Shown one piece after another: positions 12,356 to 23,800 of a stretch of 64,000 bases of DNA (position 1 is its first letter; every line of letters starts with the position of its first letter). The stretch is from Podospora comata. Its lineage: Eukaryota; Ascomycota; Sordariomycetes; Sordariales; Podosporaceae. The notes below the pieces were generated by a model that did not search any database, was not told where the DNA came from, and saw only the letters and a list, made by a program, of their open reading frames with translations. Made by a program: the position numbers and the translations under genes. The stretch covers positions 727,001 to 791,000 of the forward strand of contig CP071495.1 in NCBI GenBank assembly GCA_017354895.1, in the 5' to 3' direction.

Positions 12356-14075
12356 ATGTCCCCACATCGTGCGTGCTACAACAATTCCTTTCATCCGCCG
12401 TCGCCCTCCTCAGGGTCGACCGATGATGAGGACTATGAAGCCTATCTGCAGGCTTCTCCTTACAACAACAGATCGTATGTTTCGAACAAAAAATCAGTGT
12501 CTGGAGGGAAAACAACGAGTACGACGAACAGAAGCCCTCCGCTGGATACCTATGAGTTTGAAAGACAGCCTTATCCTACACCAAGGACTCAGACCCGAGA
12601 AAGTCCCTCGACGTCCGACTCGGATGAATCAACCCCCTCGGATCCAGAGTATGATTCCAGATGGAGGGGTTACTCTCGAGGCTGGGACTTGGACCCGCCC
12701 GTCAACCGCTTTGAGGAAGCCAAGCGCCTTGTCTTCTCCGTGCTTCTCTGGGTACTAGACACTGCCCTCAGTGTACTGCAGGATTTATGGGAGCTTCCAT
12801 TACGGGTACTCCGCGCGATCCGTCCTTGGGCCCTGTACCCCCTCCTATTTGCCTTATCAGGTGTATTGATCTATCCGACTTTGAGGCCCACGATTCCTTA
12901 TATCTATCGAGAGACCAGGGAGGATCTTTTGACCTCGGTCCCCTACGGCAGGACACGAGATAAGCTCTGGGCTTCCCACGAACCCGGCGTTTTCGATAAC
13001 GTGGTGGCTTTTCTATGGGGAGGCAGGGCTGAATCGGAGAAGGACAGAGGGCCGGAATACCTGAAGAGGGTGGAAAGCCTGCAAGGGGGCTTTGTAGCCA
13101 CGGCCCAGATCTGCAAGCAAGTATTGGTGGAAAGTGCAGAGATGTACAAGTCTCACGATTCTTTCAAAGAAGTGTGGCGTTTGGTGTACAACTCGGATTG
13201 GGAGAGAGGCAAGATGGCTGGCGAGGAGTTATGGGCAGTCTGGAAAAGGATGGCTTTGGAGACAAAGGCGTAAGGAAAAAGTCTCTTGGGAACCTTGTTG
13301 CTGTCATAGAACAGGAACTGACCAGTGCGGGTCTAGATTGATTGGTGACTTCCAGAAACGAATACGGCTTTTTCACACAAAGATAAAAGAAGAGGACTTG
13401 AAACTAGTGGACTTGGCCCACCAGTTGAAGCAGCTGAAAGCTCTGAGGCCTTCTGAGGAGGAGCTGGCGGCCGGGAAGAAATCTACATCGCCAAAGATCC
13501 TCCGCTCAAGACCTCGAGGCACAGCTTTACCGACCGCGAAAGTCGATAGTGAGGAGACAAAGAAGGAGACGGTGGAGCTCGACGAGCTAGGAAGACGCCG
13601 GTTGCGGGATTTGGTAGTAACGAATCTGGACAGGACGCGATCATGGATTTCGGCCGCGAGGGTCGATCTTAATATTTTGATGAGAGAACTGGAAGTCCTT
13701 CTAAGGGGGCTGGAAAAGGCCACCTCCATCGTGTTCCACATATACCCGGAGAGGTATTATCACGACAGGGTGGAGTTGGCTATATGGAACATGCTTCTCA
13801 CAAAGGCGCGCGAATCTGGCCTGAGTGACAAATCCGCAGAAGACCTCAAAGAACTGCCCAAACACATATTGAGCGCACAGGAATGTATATGGTTAATGGT
13901 CACCACGCTGGGGAAGTCTTCGGAGGAGATTGAGCTGCTGACGAACGCTCTTACTTCGACGACTCGTAGATTGGCACCTAGGTGGACTGTTGATGAAGTT
14001 GTGGGCGTGTACGCGAACATCTCCCAAGATCTGGAAGAAAGTGCAGACTTGTTGGGGCTTTCAACCTTGCCATAG
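12356..14075 (+). CDS. Hypothetical membrane-associated protein with long helical C-terminus
   Basis: Predicted 550-residue protein of two exons. The intron at 13270-13336 (GTAAGG...TCTAG) joins ETKA to LIGDFQKRIR in frame. The first 130 residues are polar and disordered-looking, rich in Ser, Thr, Pro and acidic residues. A hydrophobic cluster follows (LVFSVLLWVLDTALSVLQDL and WALYPLLFALSGVLIYPTL, about residues 125-180) that could be one or two membrane spans or a hairpin. The rest is charged and helical, with coiled-coil-like stretches (EEDLKLVDLAHQLKQLKALR; ILMRELEVLLRGLEKATS). I do not recognise the family. The architecture would fit an organelle or nuclear-envelope membrane protein, but this is a guess. 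Confidence 0.75.
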
Positions 14076-14247
14076 TCAAGATAGTATAGGTACAAGGGTA
14101 TATTAAATTTGCTTCGTTCTCGACTTGCCCATTCTATTCTGGTGTTTGGATTCTACCTGTGCCTGTGTTCGGTCGCATTGAGTGCGCTGGAAGTTGACTC
14201 GTTCGTGTCGTCGAGATTGGCTATCTTGTTGCGTCGTGGTTGGTTTG

Positions 14248-14323
14248 TTCCTGGCTCGTGTTCCTGGCTCGTGTTCCTGGCTCGTGTTCCTGGCTCGTGT
14301 TCCTGGCTCGTGTTCCTGGCTCG
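14248..14323. repeat. 13-bp tandem repeat (minisatellite)
   Basis: Five exact head-to-tail copies of TTCCTGGCTCGTG starting at 14248, 14261, 14274, 14287 and 14300, followed by an 11-base partial copy ending at 14323. The copies are identical, so the array is recent or kept homogeneous. It lies about 170 bp past the stop codon of the preceding gene, in its 3' flank, and is not in any supported reading frame. Confidence 0.97.
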
Positions 14324-14775
14324 AGAAGGAAGGCCATATCGAAGGCATTCAACGGTGGTACCTAATTTCGTGTAGAGATTGTTAGCATTGTTTCTTTTTC
14401 TTTCTCGGTCAAGCAGGACGCATGGAAAGAGGACAAACAATTCTAAAGGCCTTCCGAAACTCCTTTCTGGGGCCACAAACCGGGAAAAGAACAAGGTTTG
14501 ACCGATGAATAGGTACGCCATAAAGATGGGCAGCCTACACCCAGCATTTGCCAGCCATCCGGGACCATGTCCTCTCTGACGAAAGTATCTGGAGAGTTCC
14601 CAGGTCATTGACAAAGGGTAATCGGGTGTGCTCCAAGAGGCCGATACACGGCTCCGAGCGCCTGGAAGCCCTAGCCACTCTGAGCACCCTGTCTGGTTGC
14701 CCCTTCCTCCCCTGGGACATGCCACCCCAGACATAAAGGATCAAAAGCAGGATCTCCTTCCAATAATCAGAAAGA

Positions 14776-14885
14776 CAGTGCCGGTGGCTCAATGGTCAGG
14801 GCGCAGACTCCTTATTCTGCTACCTGAGCACTGACGCTGTTAACACATTCTACCTGAACAAGGTTCGAATCATGGAGGCCAGCAT
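14776..14885 (+). other. tRNA-like relic or SINE head (RNA polymerase III boxes A and B)
   Basis: TGGCTCAATGG near 14783 fits the eukaryotic box A consensus and GGTTCGAATC near 14863 fits box B. The boxes are about 80 bases apart, more than in a normal intronless tRNA. The candidate anticodon arm (GCAGA...TCTGC around 14804-14821) would have an eight-base loop, and the acceptor and T stems do not pair properly. This is therefore either a degraded tRNA gene or a tRNA-derived SINE; no 3' tail or target duplication could be recognised, so the SINE option is weak. Confidence 0.4.
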
Positions 14886-16142
14886 TCTTCTCACTTACCT
14901 CGCAGTATTCTTAGGAGTGGTGTTTGGGCGGCTGGGGCTGGGAACGACTTGCTACATATTTAAGTTCTCGATTAAGGGGCCACGTCTTTCGGGTATCACC
15001 TTGAACGTAGGTTCTCATCTCCTCACATCTTGTCCTTCTGCATCTGGTGGTTGAGCAATTGGCACTCGGTTCTTTCCTTTTTCTCCCAATCCTTTTGTTA
15101 CTAGGTTGTTTAGTTAAGGCTTGTCATGATTACGTACACGGGCTAGACAAGATTTCACAGGATAGTTGCTGTCTTTTCATCGGACTAGAGATATCTCAAC
15201 AAGGCGTTGGACACGGGCATGGATGAAGCCCACAATCAAAGCTGTGGTGGGTGATATTTGGACTCCACTTGGAGTTTGGAGTTGCTTCCTGTATTTTTTC
15301 AGGGCGAAAAAGAAAGCACTGGTTAAATGCACCTACCCTTGGCCTTTATGTTTGTTTGTTAGAGTTTTTATCTGATTGCTTTAGCTATTAGATAGACGTA
15401 GGGACAAACTTAAGCAACCGTGAAACTGGACACCTGTTGAGGCTCTTCGGTGTTACACAAATCATTGATATGTGGTGGCTATGGATTCCATTTAATTACC
15501 AGGCTGAAGGCCAACGCATGATGTTTTGGTGTGCCTTGAGCTTTGCCAACACCTGATCTCAAGCGGGCTGTGCCACAGGTCATATGAACCTGGGATCGTG
15601 GGATTGCATCACTGTTCTCTCCCAGTCATTTTCCGGTTGGAGGCCAACCATGCTGCAAGCCACCACAAGCGGCCGACAGCGTCATTTAAACGCCAACTTT
15701 ATATTCGCCTTGTACATCCATTCTTCAATTTCTGTTTTGGTCACAGGTCAAGCGGTGGAATCTACGTTCTTCACTTAAGCCTTCCCACACAATGTATTGG
15801 ATACCAAGTACCCTCACCTCCTACGGGCGAGCATGTGTTGTCTGCGTCATGAATATGCTGTGGCCTTGCGCCTATATAATACTTCGGTGAGACTTTCACC
15901 TGACAAGATGACCAGATCCCATTGCGAGATAATAAAATGACATGGCTTACTCCGCATTTGAGAAAGAGTGCCACGCTTGCTGAGTGATGAGGTGAGTGAG
16001 GGCAATATAGTAGAAACCGATCGCACTTCAACCCCCTACCTTCGAACCGCAATTTTTTGAATCTGCCTTTCAATTTTGGATTTACGCAACCTACTTTACA
16101 TCAAGGACAAGCAAACTATTCACTCGTACAGACAAAGTTAAA

Positions 16143-16475
16143 ATGTGCATCAAATGGATCGACTACTACCGTTGCGGGCACGAGTTGGCAACAGATTACC
16201 ACAACTGCTCCCGCCGTCATCTGCACATTGAGGAGAGAACTGGCTATGTGCCATCCCGCGGTTGCGACCTCTGTTCCCGCCCGGGCTCAATCATTACTAC
16301 AAGACGAACAACAGTGAGGAGATGGAGTTTCGGCTCCTCGGATGATCTCCTCAGTCCGAGCTTATTGGCGTCACGGCCGGCGAGAATCGAACGCAGCTAC
16401 ACGACAAGCCGCCACAGCAGCTGGTATGAGGGCAGGCATTATCATCGCTATCACTACCACATAAGCAATCATTAG
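16143..16475 (+). CDS. Possible small Cys/His-rich protein
   Basis: A 110-codon frame starting MCIKWIDYYRCGHELATDY, with cysteines and histidines spaced as C-x(8)-C-G-H-x(7)-H-x-C and a later CDLC pair. Small fungal proteins opening with a Met-Cys and a short Cys/His cluster are common and mostly uncharacterised; they resemble zinc-binding knuckles. The C-terminal half is Ser/Arg/His-rich and low in complexity. No neighbour gives context, and there is no signal peptide. The frame could be chance, since the region is gene-poor. Confidence 0.45.
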   Translation: MCIKWIDYYRCGHELATDYHNCSRRHLHIEERTGYVPSRGCDLCSRPGSIITTRRTTVRRWSFGSSDDLLSPSLLASRPARIERSYTTSRHSSWYEGRHYHRYHYHISNH

Positions 16476-17150
16476 GAGTTCTGTTTTTGTAGTATCTTGG
16501 GCGAGTGTGGAGATACTTTGTTGAATTTGCAATGTCTCATCGGGGATGGGTTTTTTGACTTTTTTGGGGCATTGAACTTTTCATTTGTTGATTTATTTGC
16601 AGGAAGAGCTTTGTTACGTCTTGATCGGGGTGAATACTTTGCATTACGCTGCTTCTGAATTATCATCATGCGTGTTGAACTCTTGGCTATCCTTAGAATG
16701 CTCAATAGATTAGATTTACTTGCACAAGATGTGATGAGAAGCAATGTGACGTTGTGCCAGTCGAAGATCCACATCTGTTGCACTCTCATTTAGGTCGACA
16801 GATGTATTTGAAGCGATTGACATAGGGCAGACGCAAGAGTTTTTAGACCTTGATTTGTGGCGTTTAGGGCTTGCGTAAAAATCGGAGGTTTCAGCGGCAT
16901 AGTGCTATAAATCCAACCTAACCGCGGCCCCTAAGGGTCACCGCCCGGGGCTGGAGCTTCTTCCATTCCAGGTTGGTTGAACAAAGGTCCCAGTGCATGT
17001 GGCCTCAGGCTTACCTACCTAATAGAATTTGGCCGAGTCACCAGGCATCTGCTAAATTTCCTGTTGGTCAGACAGGTCCTTGGACTCCACCACCTGCAAC
17101 GGACAACAATCTGAACGCTTCAAATCCGCAAGAAAAGATCGAAACAACTG
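16476..17150. other. Intergenic region, nothing recognised
   Basis: About 675 bp with no supported feature. A G+C-rich patch at 16920-16960 (GCGGCCCCTAAGGG...CCGCCCGGGG) interrupts otherwise ordinary sequence. Confidence 0.35.
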
Positions 17151-17151
17151 T

Positions 17152-18042
17152 GTGATCCGTGTCAGCGGAAACCTCCCCGAGGCAAGTATTCATAACTTGC
17201 TATCGCCGGTCATGGAGGTCGAGTTTCCCGCGGCCGTGTCCGGAAACATGACGGCTATTCTCAAGCTCTTCGATCCCCGACACCCCCCGACGTTTCATGT
17301 GGGACAGAGAGGGCTTCTTCGACCCCATGGACCCCATGACCAATTCGCATGGGAAGATTTTGTACGAAAGGACAAAATAAAGCCGTTCCTCGACGAAATT
17401 ACGGCAGTAGAGAACAAGGCCTGTGGTCCGGATGGTATGAGCTTGGCGACGAAGAACCGCAATCAAACGAGGCATTGGGTAGATACGAAGCAGGCCTGTA
17501 TCGCACAACATTGGAGGAGTTCGAAAAGCGAGACACGGGCATATGGAAAGCTCAGGGATCTGCAAGGGAAATGAATTCCAAGTCTTTATGCCCACGTTTT
17601 CATCCAGGCGCAAACAGCTGATCCAGCCCTGGCTGGACGACCCGAGTTCAGCATCTTCGGTATTTTAATGGAACCCATCCGAGGCTTCATCCTAGAAAAA
17701 CTCCCAGATCTTCCTGCCTCCGACGCACCGCCCAAGGAGCTCTGGAAGACGATTGTTCAAGATGCTGTCTACCCAGCAAACGAGATCAATAAGCGAGGTG
17801 TGGTCATGCTTGACTGTAGAGCTGGCAACGCCTTGGTAGAACACGACACGCATCGTGTTGTGATTCACGATTTTGCCCAGTGCCAATTCCGTGACGAGGT
17901 AGAAGCCATGTGTGCAGAGCAGAAGGCAGAGGCCGAGGAGGGCGACGAAGGGGAAGACAACGGGGGGAAAGCTCATGAGTGGGAACCGAGCGATGGTCTG
18001 CCCCGCAACTACGAAGAACACGTCCGCTTCCATGGGAATTAA
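17152..18042 (+). pseudogene. Broken protein kinase-like gene
   Basis: Remnant of a fungal protein-kinase-like (aminoglycoside-phosphotransferase-like fold) gene. Frame 1 reads AILKLFDPRHPPTF near 17245, which resembles a beta-3 lysine strand, and later VMLDCRAGNALVEHD...VVIHDFAQCQF at 17805-17890, which resembles the catalytic loop and metal-binding motif (usual form HxDxRxxN and DF). Between them the best family-like sequence is in frame 2 (YEAGLYRTTLEEFEKRD, about 17480-17530), then frame 1 resumes with ETRAYGKLRDLQGK and meets a TGA at 17572-17574 before continuing IPSLYAHVF. So at least two compensating frame changes and one stop are present, and the catalytic His is replaced. It sits next to two other broken host genes. 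The family assignment is moderate. Confidence 0.6.
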
Positions 18043-18497
18043 TTTGCCATCGGAATGCCTCTCACAAGCAAGTTGCTGAGAAAGGCTGGCGTCGATCTAG
18101 AGCATACATCCGCTATCTTTGTCTGGATGAAGAGGTGGATATCTCTTAGTCTTTCCGGACAGGTTTGCGATAGTTTTCTTCACCGCCTCATGTCAGGTAC
18201 TGTTGGTTAATGAAGTGGCGAAATCAGCTGTTGCTGACTGGAGTTGGCCTGAAAAAGGTGGCCCTCGCAGACTGTTGGCAAAAGATCTTTGCAGGACCAA
18301 CCGTTCAGTGTGTGAGGTCTGATACTACAAGCTTCACCCCACCTCCTAAGCATCTCCAGGCAGAACTTACAGCCAAGCCACCCTGCTTATTATCAGCGGC
18401 AGTATAGCAAAGGACTATTTAACGTGCACTCAGAACCGATAAATCTCTGCACTCACACACTCTCGCTACTAACCAGACACTGAAGACTGTATCCATC
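18043..18497. other. Short gene-free stretch
   Basis: About 455 bp between the kinase-like relic and the AAA ATPase start. No supported feature; the last 60 bases are likely the AAA gene's leader. Confidence 0.35.
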
Positions 18498-20617
18498 ATG
18501 GCTCAATCAAGGGAGTTAGCAGACCAATCAGCGGTGGTCAATCGCTATCGCGCGTTCGATAGATGAGCAAGTAGCCGATCTCCCACCTTCCTTTTCGCGA
18601 AAATTCCTAACGAGAACCATCACAGGACCAAGGCTAGTAGTTCCACCCGCAAGGACGTCTTCCTCCACACGCACCAAATCATCAAAGAAAGCCATCCCGA
18701 CCACCATGTCACCAGAGCGAGACCAGGAGGCGAGATGGACCTGCTAGGCTATGCAGCCGCAGGCCACGCAACCGCCGTTCAGGACAACTACAACCCCCCC
18801 GGGACCAATGACGTGCCAGCCCACAACGTCCCCGGCTTCTACCTTGACGCTGTCCGCGCCTACAAAGCCAGCTTCAAGCCCTTTGGCCGACCAGGAGGAA
18901 CCCTGATTGACAAGATCTATTTCGGCCGCTGGCTCTACACCTGGCAAGACTTGACCTTCATCCTCTACAAATGCGTCGTCCAAAACACCGACTGTGGCAA
19001 CGATGTCATGCATTACCTCCTCGCTCCCAACGACGCAGGGAAGGTAGATGAGCTTGGCCACCACTGTCACACGGCAAAAGCCAACCACCTGCAACCACGC
19101 CCAACAACACTGTCGATACCACCGCAAGGAGGGGTAACTGCACGTCGTGAGCCTCTCGTTCAAAGTAAGGCAGACAAACAGAGGCATGGCGGTTATCAAA
19201 GGAAGGCCACTGGCCCAGTAGGATATGGAAGGACGTGGCGATGGCCTGAGGCCAACAAGGGCACGGGCCACGCGAGGAAGGATAAAATACGCGTTTGGAA
19301 ACACCAAGACTGTATCTCTTCTTCTTCTTTTCGGTATCACAGACTTCGAGGCCATTGAAGATTATTAGCCTGAATTGAACCATGAGTTCCAAGCTCTGAT
19401 ATTACAGCCCTTGTCACAACCACCTCGACACCGACAGGCTTCTTCTCGCAGCAGGCGACTGGTCATGCACTCTTCACAACGAGATATACGTCTACGATAA
19501 CGGAGACTGGATCAAGGACCCCCTTCTGTGGCAGAGCGTGCAGGGTGCCTCTTGGGACGATGTGATTCTAGAGTCAGCCATGAAAGACGCCTTGATGAGA
19601 GACGTTATTGGTTTCTTCGACACGAGAGATGTCTACCAAGACCTCGGGCTCATGTGGAAGAGGGGCATCATCCTCCACGGCCTTCCTGGTAACGGAAAGA
19701 CCGCCTCCATCAAGGCGCTGATCAACTCCCTCGAGGCCAGAGGCAAAGAAGACGGCTCTAAGAGAATTCCAAGCCTGTACGTCAAAGTCTTTGACAGCTC
19801 CATGGGCGGAAAGTGGTCCATCCGGTACATTTTCGAGCACGCCAGGAAGATGGCCCCCTGCGTTCTAATCTTTGAGGATTTGGACTCGTTGGTGTTGGAT
19901 GAGTACAGGAGCTACTTCCTGAACGAGGTTGATGGACTCGAGTCCAACGAGGGCATCCTCATGATTGGAAGTACGAACCATTTGTCCAAACTCGATCCTG
20001 CAATTGCCAAGAGACCTAGCCGCTTCGACAGGAAGTACCACTTCAAGCTGCCCAACGAGGAGACGAGGAAGAGATATGCAGAGTACTGGAGGAAGAAGCT
20101 GGAGAGCAAGCCGATCGTGGCAGACAAGTTTGAGGAAGAAATTACCTATCTTGTCGCCCAGTTGACGGACGGATTCAGCTTCGCCTACATCAGAGAACTG
20201 TTCGTGTCGTCGCTTCTGGCGCTTGTGCGCGGCTTCAATCCTGACGTTGTGGAGGAGGATCCCAAGGAAGACGATGCTGGTGATGAGAGCTCCTCGACCG
20301 CCGGTGACGGCATAATTGTTGAGAAACCCGCAATCGTGGGAGAGGGCAATGCCGGGGTGGAAAATACCGAGGAGCAGGAGAAGACTGGCGAAAAGACTAA
20401 AAAGTCCAAGCCCAAGCGGGTGTTCCCTGTGCTGGATATTCCCGAGTATCTCCAGGACAACCTGCTGCTCAAGATCATCATATCCCAAGCAAAGATCCTT
20501 TTTGAGGAGATGGACCGTGACGATGATGAACAGAAAGAGAAGGAAGGGGACGGTGATGGCGCCATTCGGAGGATCCGAGTGAAGCGTGGTTTACCGGCGC
20601 CACGGATGCACTTGTAA
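18498..20617 (+). pseudogene. AAA ATPase gene, interrupted by a solo LTR-like insertion
   Basis: A fungal AAA-type ATPase of unknown client. The C-terminal half is open from 19424 to the stop at 20617 and carries Walker A GLPGNGKT, Walker B CVLIFEDLDSL, sensor-1 ILMIGSTN and an arginine-finger region RPSRFDRKYHF. Upstream, family-like sequence begins at ATG 18498 (MAQSRELADQ), but a TGA at 18564 and a frame change precede VADLPPSFSRKFLTR; a second frame change near 18645 leads to RKDVFLHTHQIIKESHPDHH and MDLLGYAAAGHATAVQDN. At 19065-19418 a 354-bp LTR-like sequence splits the codons between ELGHH and LDTDRLLLAAGDW. Removing that insert with one target copy restores frame continuity at that point only. 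The gene is thus very probably dead, although the ATPase core alone could still be read from an internal ATG at 19538. Confidence 0.8.
19065..19418. mobile_element. Solo LTR-like insertion in the AAA ATPase gene
   Basis: A 354-bp sequence beginning TGTCACACGG and ending CCCTTGTCACA, flanked on both sides by ACCAC (19060-19064 and 19419-19423). TG...CA ends plus an exact 5-bp target duplication are the signature of a solo LTR left by recombination of an LTR retrotransposon. Its ends resemble those of the LTR family in the island at 25.8-32.4 kb (TGTCAC... and ...TTTGTCACA), but the inside is different, so it belongs to another family or subfamily. It has no coding sequence and looks little mutated, so the insertion is probably younger than the island's core element. 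Confidence 0.8.
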
Positions 20618-20803
20618 GCGGGACCACTGCTGCTAGCCCTCCTGCTGATTCCGCTCCTGCTGATTCCGCTCCTGATGACACGGATCTCTTGAGGATGTAA
20701 AGAGCAATGGTGTTGTGAGCAATCAATCTGAATATACGCATGCTATCAGTCTGTCAAGTTAGAAAATAAGATACCTATATACGAAAGTACAGCGTTCACA
20801 GTT

Positions 20804-23800
20804 TCATGCCCTCTTCCTCTGTGCCCCTGCCCCCCTGGGCACTCGAAACATCCAATAAAAGCCCAATGCCGCCACAATATTGACCACAACGTACACCCAC
20901 ATAATGCCGAAATTCCTCCACCTGGTATCATAACTCAGTTCAAACCTAGCCAAAAAATCATCCGTTGTACCCAACGGACAATAGCCACACAGATCCAACG
21001 CATCCCGTTCAACACCCTTCCCCCAGCAGCCTGGGCAAACGGCCCCAGAAACTCACCACAAGTCATGTTTTGCGGTGGCACCACATGCAACACTTCATAG
21101 TCCGCACAGACAACATCTGCCCCCGCGACAGCAGTCGACATGATGCCCCCGGCCTGATACGTCGCCGGCGAGACCCGGTACATAAACTTCCAGAACGCGG
21201 GCAAATCCCCTGGCAGCACGCCAATACCACAAAACAAGATGCAAAGCACCCACAACAGCGTCGTTAGCACTCCCGCTTCTTCAGGGAGATCAATCCACAC
21301 AATCGCAAAGTGGGCAACGGTGCTCGTGAACAAGAGATACTCCCACAGGAACAAAAACACCAAGAACCCCCTGATGGTCTGGTCATCGGGCGTGGAGTTG
21401 CGGAAAAATCCAACGGGGTAGTGCCAACAAAAGAATATGATGACCGCCATAAGTGTGCTCCAGCCCAGTTCGATCAGGACATTGGCCGTCACAAAGGGTT
21501 GTCCCGTGGTAGACTTTGGAGAGTTGTTCGCAGGCTTCGTAGAGGTTGCGCTGGGGTATGAACATGGGCATAATCTGCTCGTTGTAGTGCATGAAGAGCA
21601 CAAAGAAAATAAAGATGACCCAGAGTTGGTTCTGCAGGCCCTGGATTGAGTTGTTGGAGGGATAGCTGAAGCCAAGGTACAGGAACTATTAGGTGATTGT
21701 CAGGGTTAATCCTCACAAACACGGTCAAGGAGTCTCACCGAAAGCGTGAACAAGGCAACCTTGGACCAAATGTACACTGGAGATCACCAGAAATGCTTGA
21801 TGATGCGGAGAGCGACCTCCCGGAATTGGGTTAAAAAGGAAGAGACAAATTCCTGATGCCGGCTTCCACGATCGTTGGTCTTGACCGCGCCAGCTTGGTC
21901 CGAGGCGAGAGATTGGAGTCGTGCAAGTTCCTGCTTGACACTTTGATACACCGGAGAGGAGCGCCAGACATGATGCCAGTCGATGGTAGAAGCATCCTCG
22001 TCGGATGGCTCGATGACTTGTAGCATCCACTCTGCGGGGTTCTCACCTTCTGCAATGGGTGGTACCCCATTCTGTTCGAAGTATTCAATGATAGTCGACG
22101 CGTTTGGACCCAAGTTTGTGTTTCATCTAGGGGTGAGCCTTTATCAAAGGGAAGGGCAGTGTAACCTACCGCCGAAGTACACCGTTCTCCCACCAGGGGC
22201 AAACAACAGGAGACGGTCAAACTGGTTGAACAAGATAGCAGAAGGTTGGTGGATGGTACAGAGCACAGCTTGCCCGTTGTTGGCGAGCTTTTGATTAGCG
22301 TGGAGATCACCCAAGAGGTTTGTGAATCAAGCCCCGATGTGGGCTCGTCGACGAATATCAGCAGCTGCGGCCGGGCTGCCAGTTCCACCCCGATTGTAAG
22401 ACATTTTCTTTGCTCGATGTTGAGGCCTTCGCCAGGCACACCGATGATGGCATCCGCGAAATCTTGCATCTCTAGCATATCTATTACATGATCAACGTAG
22501 AGCAGCTTTTCCTTTCGCGATGTCTCAGCTGGTTGTCGAAGAATAGCGCTGAATTCTAGCGCCTCTCGTACTGTCATCGTACTCAGGTGTAAGTCCTGCT
22601 GTTGTGCGTAGCCAACCTGATGTTGAAATGTGGCATCGGTCGGGACCCCGTCGATAAGTGTGTCGCCTGTCACGACACCAACTGAAACACGGGCGGCGAG
22701 TGTATCCAGTAATGTGGTCTTTCCAGCCCCTGAAACCCCCTACAGTGGACCTCTTGTTAGTGCATCTACCTCTATCTGTGGATGGAGGAGGCCTTGTGAG
22801 GTCCACGGAGGAGGAAGTGGTACGTACCATGAGAATTGTAGACACTCCTGGCTTGACCCAACCATCAACGTGGTCAAGCAGCCGGCGCTCCTCGCCCTTG
22901 ATTTTGATGTCGTAACGAAGATCTTCCCAATGGAAGATCGACATCCCTCTTGTGAGGCCACTAGAGCCAGGTGTCAAGGTTCCCTTTTCTACCGTTACCA
23001 CATGTTGTTCCTGGGCCAAAGCCTCGGTATCCGAGTCGACTGAATGCCGTTGGCGAGAAACAGCTCCAGCCCTCCCGAAAACAAGTACCTCCCCTCTGGT
23101 TTTCGGCGGCGGCGAGATAGACGGCAAAGAAAAGGATCATGAACCCCATGATAATCGCCACGTTTCTCCACTTGTGCTCATTCCAGTAATTAAACGACAG
23201 GTTGATGTATTTGTCACCGCGGACATGAAGACCCCGGCTCCGCACCAACAACAGAGCAAACCTGCGAGTAAGGCGGCAGACCTTCGTAGCCTGGGCCTTG
23301 CGGTATCATGCTAGCACACGGAAATTCCCTCCCATGATATTCGTTTGCCATCAAGGACTCAAAGGCATATCCAAGAGGGTTGATATAAACCATCCATCGT
23401 GACCAGTTTGGCATGTATGCAGTGGGCAAGGTAAAGCCCGTGTAAATAATCGGTCCAACATCGAGAAGGGCGCTCGGTATCATGGCCTCCTCAAGGGAGC
23501 GGGTTATGCTGGCCAAAGTGCCAAACATGGCCGAGAGAGTAAGCGTCGATAGGAGGATAATGAGACAAAAGAAGAAGAAGGCGCTGACTCCCGTCTAAGA
23601 TGAGCCATAAAGTAAACCATTATGTTGAACACGAACATGTTGATAATCTTGTAAGGGAGATCGCAAAGATAGCTGGCAAAAGCTTGTGCCGATTGATGGT
23701 AAAACGCGTAGCGATTATGCTTCTCGACAAGGGGGCGTTCGGCGTAGATGGTGATGACCTCAAGCTGGCTAGCGAAGGCGTTGAACATCAATGAAAAGAA

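Larger units (their letters stand above)
14076..16142. other. 2 kb gene-poor region
   Basis: Contains the 13-bp minisatellite and the tRNA-like sequence listed separately. The rest, 14890-16140, is of ordinary to slightly AT-rich composition with no supported exon chain. It borders the decayed region to the right. Confidence 0.4.

Noticed and set aside
12356-13273. Shorter protein ending at the TAA near 13271
   Set aside because: A consensus intron (GTAAGG...ACTGAC...TCTAG) begins at 13270 and joins in frame to a long helical C-terminus.
14248-14323. Possible CRISPR-like array
   Set aside because: Units are contiguous 13-mers with no spacers, and the genome is eukaryotic; it is a minisatellite.
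19065-19418. Intron in the AAA ATPase gene
   Set aside because: No GT donor in the right phase joins to the AG before CCCTTGTCAC, whereas TG...CA ends and the exact ACCAC repeats explain the interruption fully.
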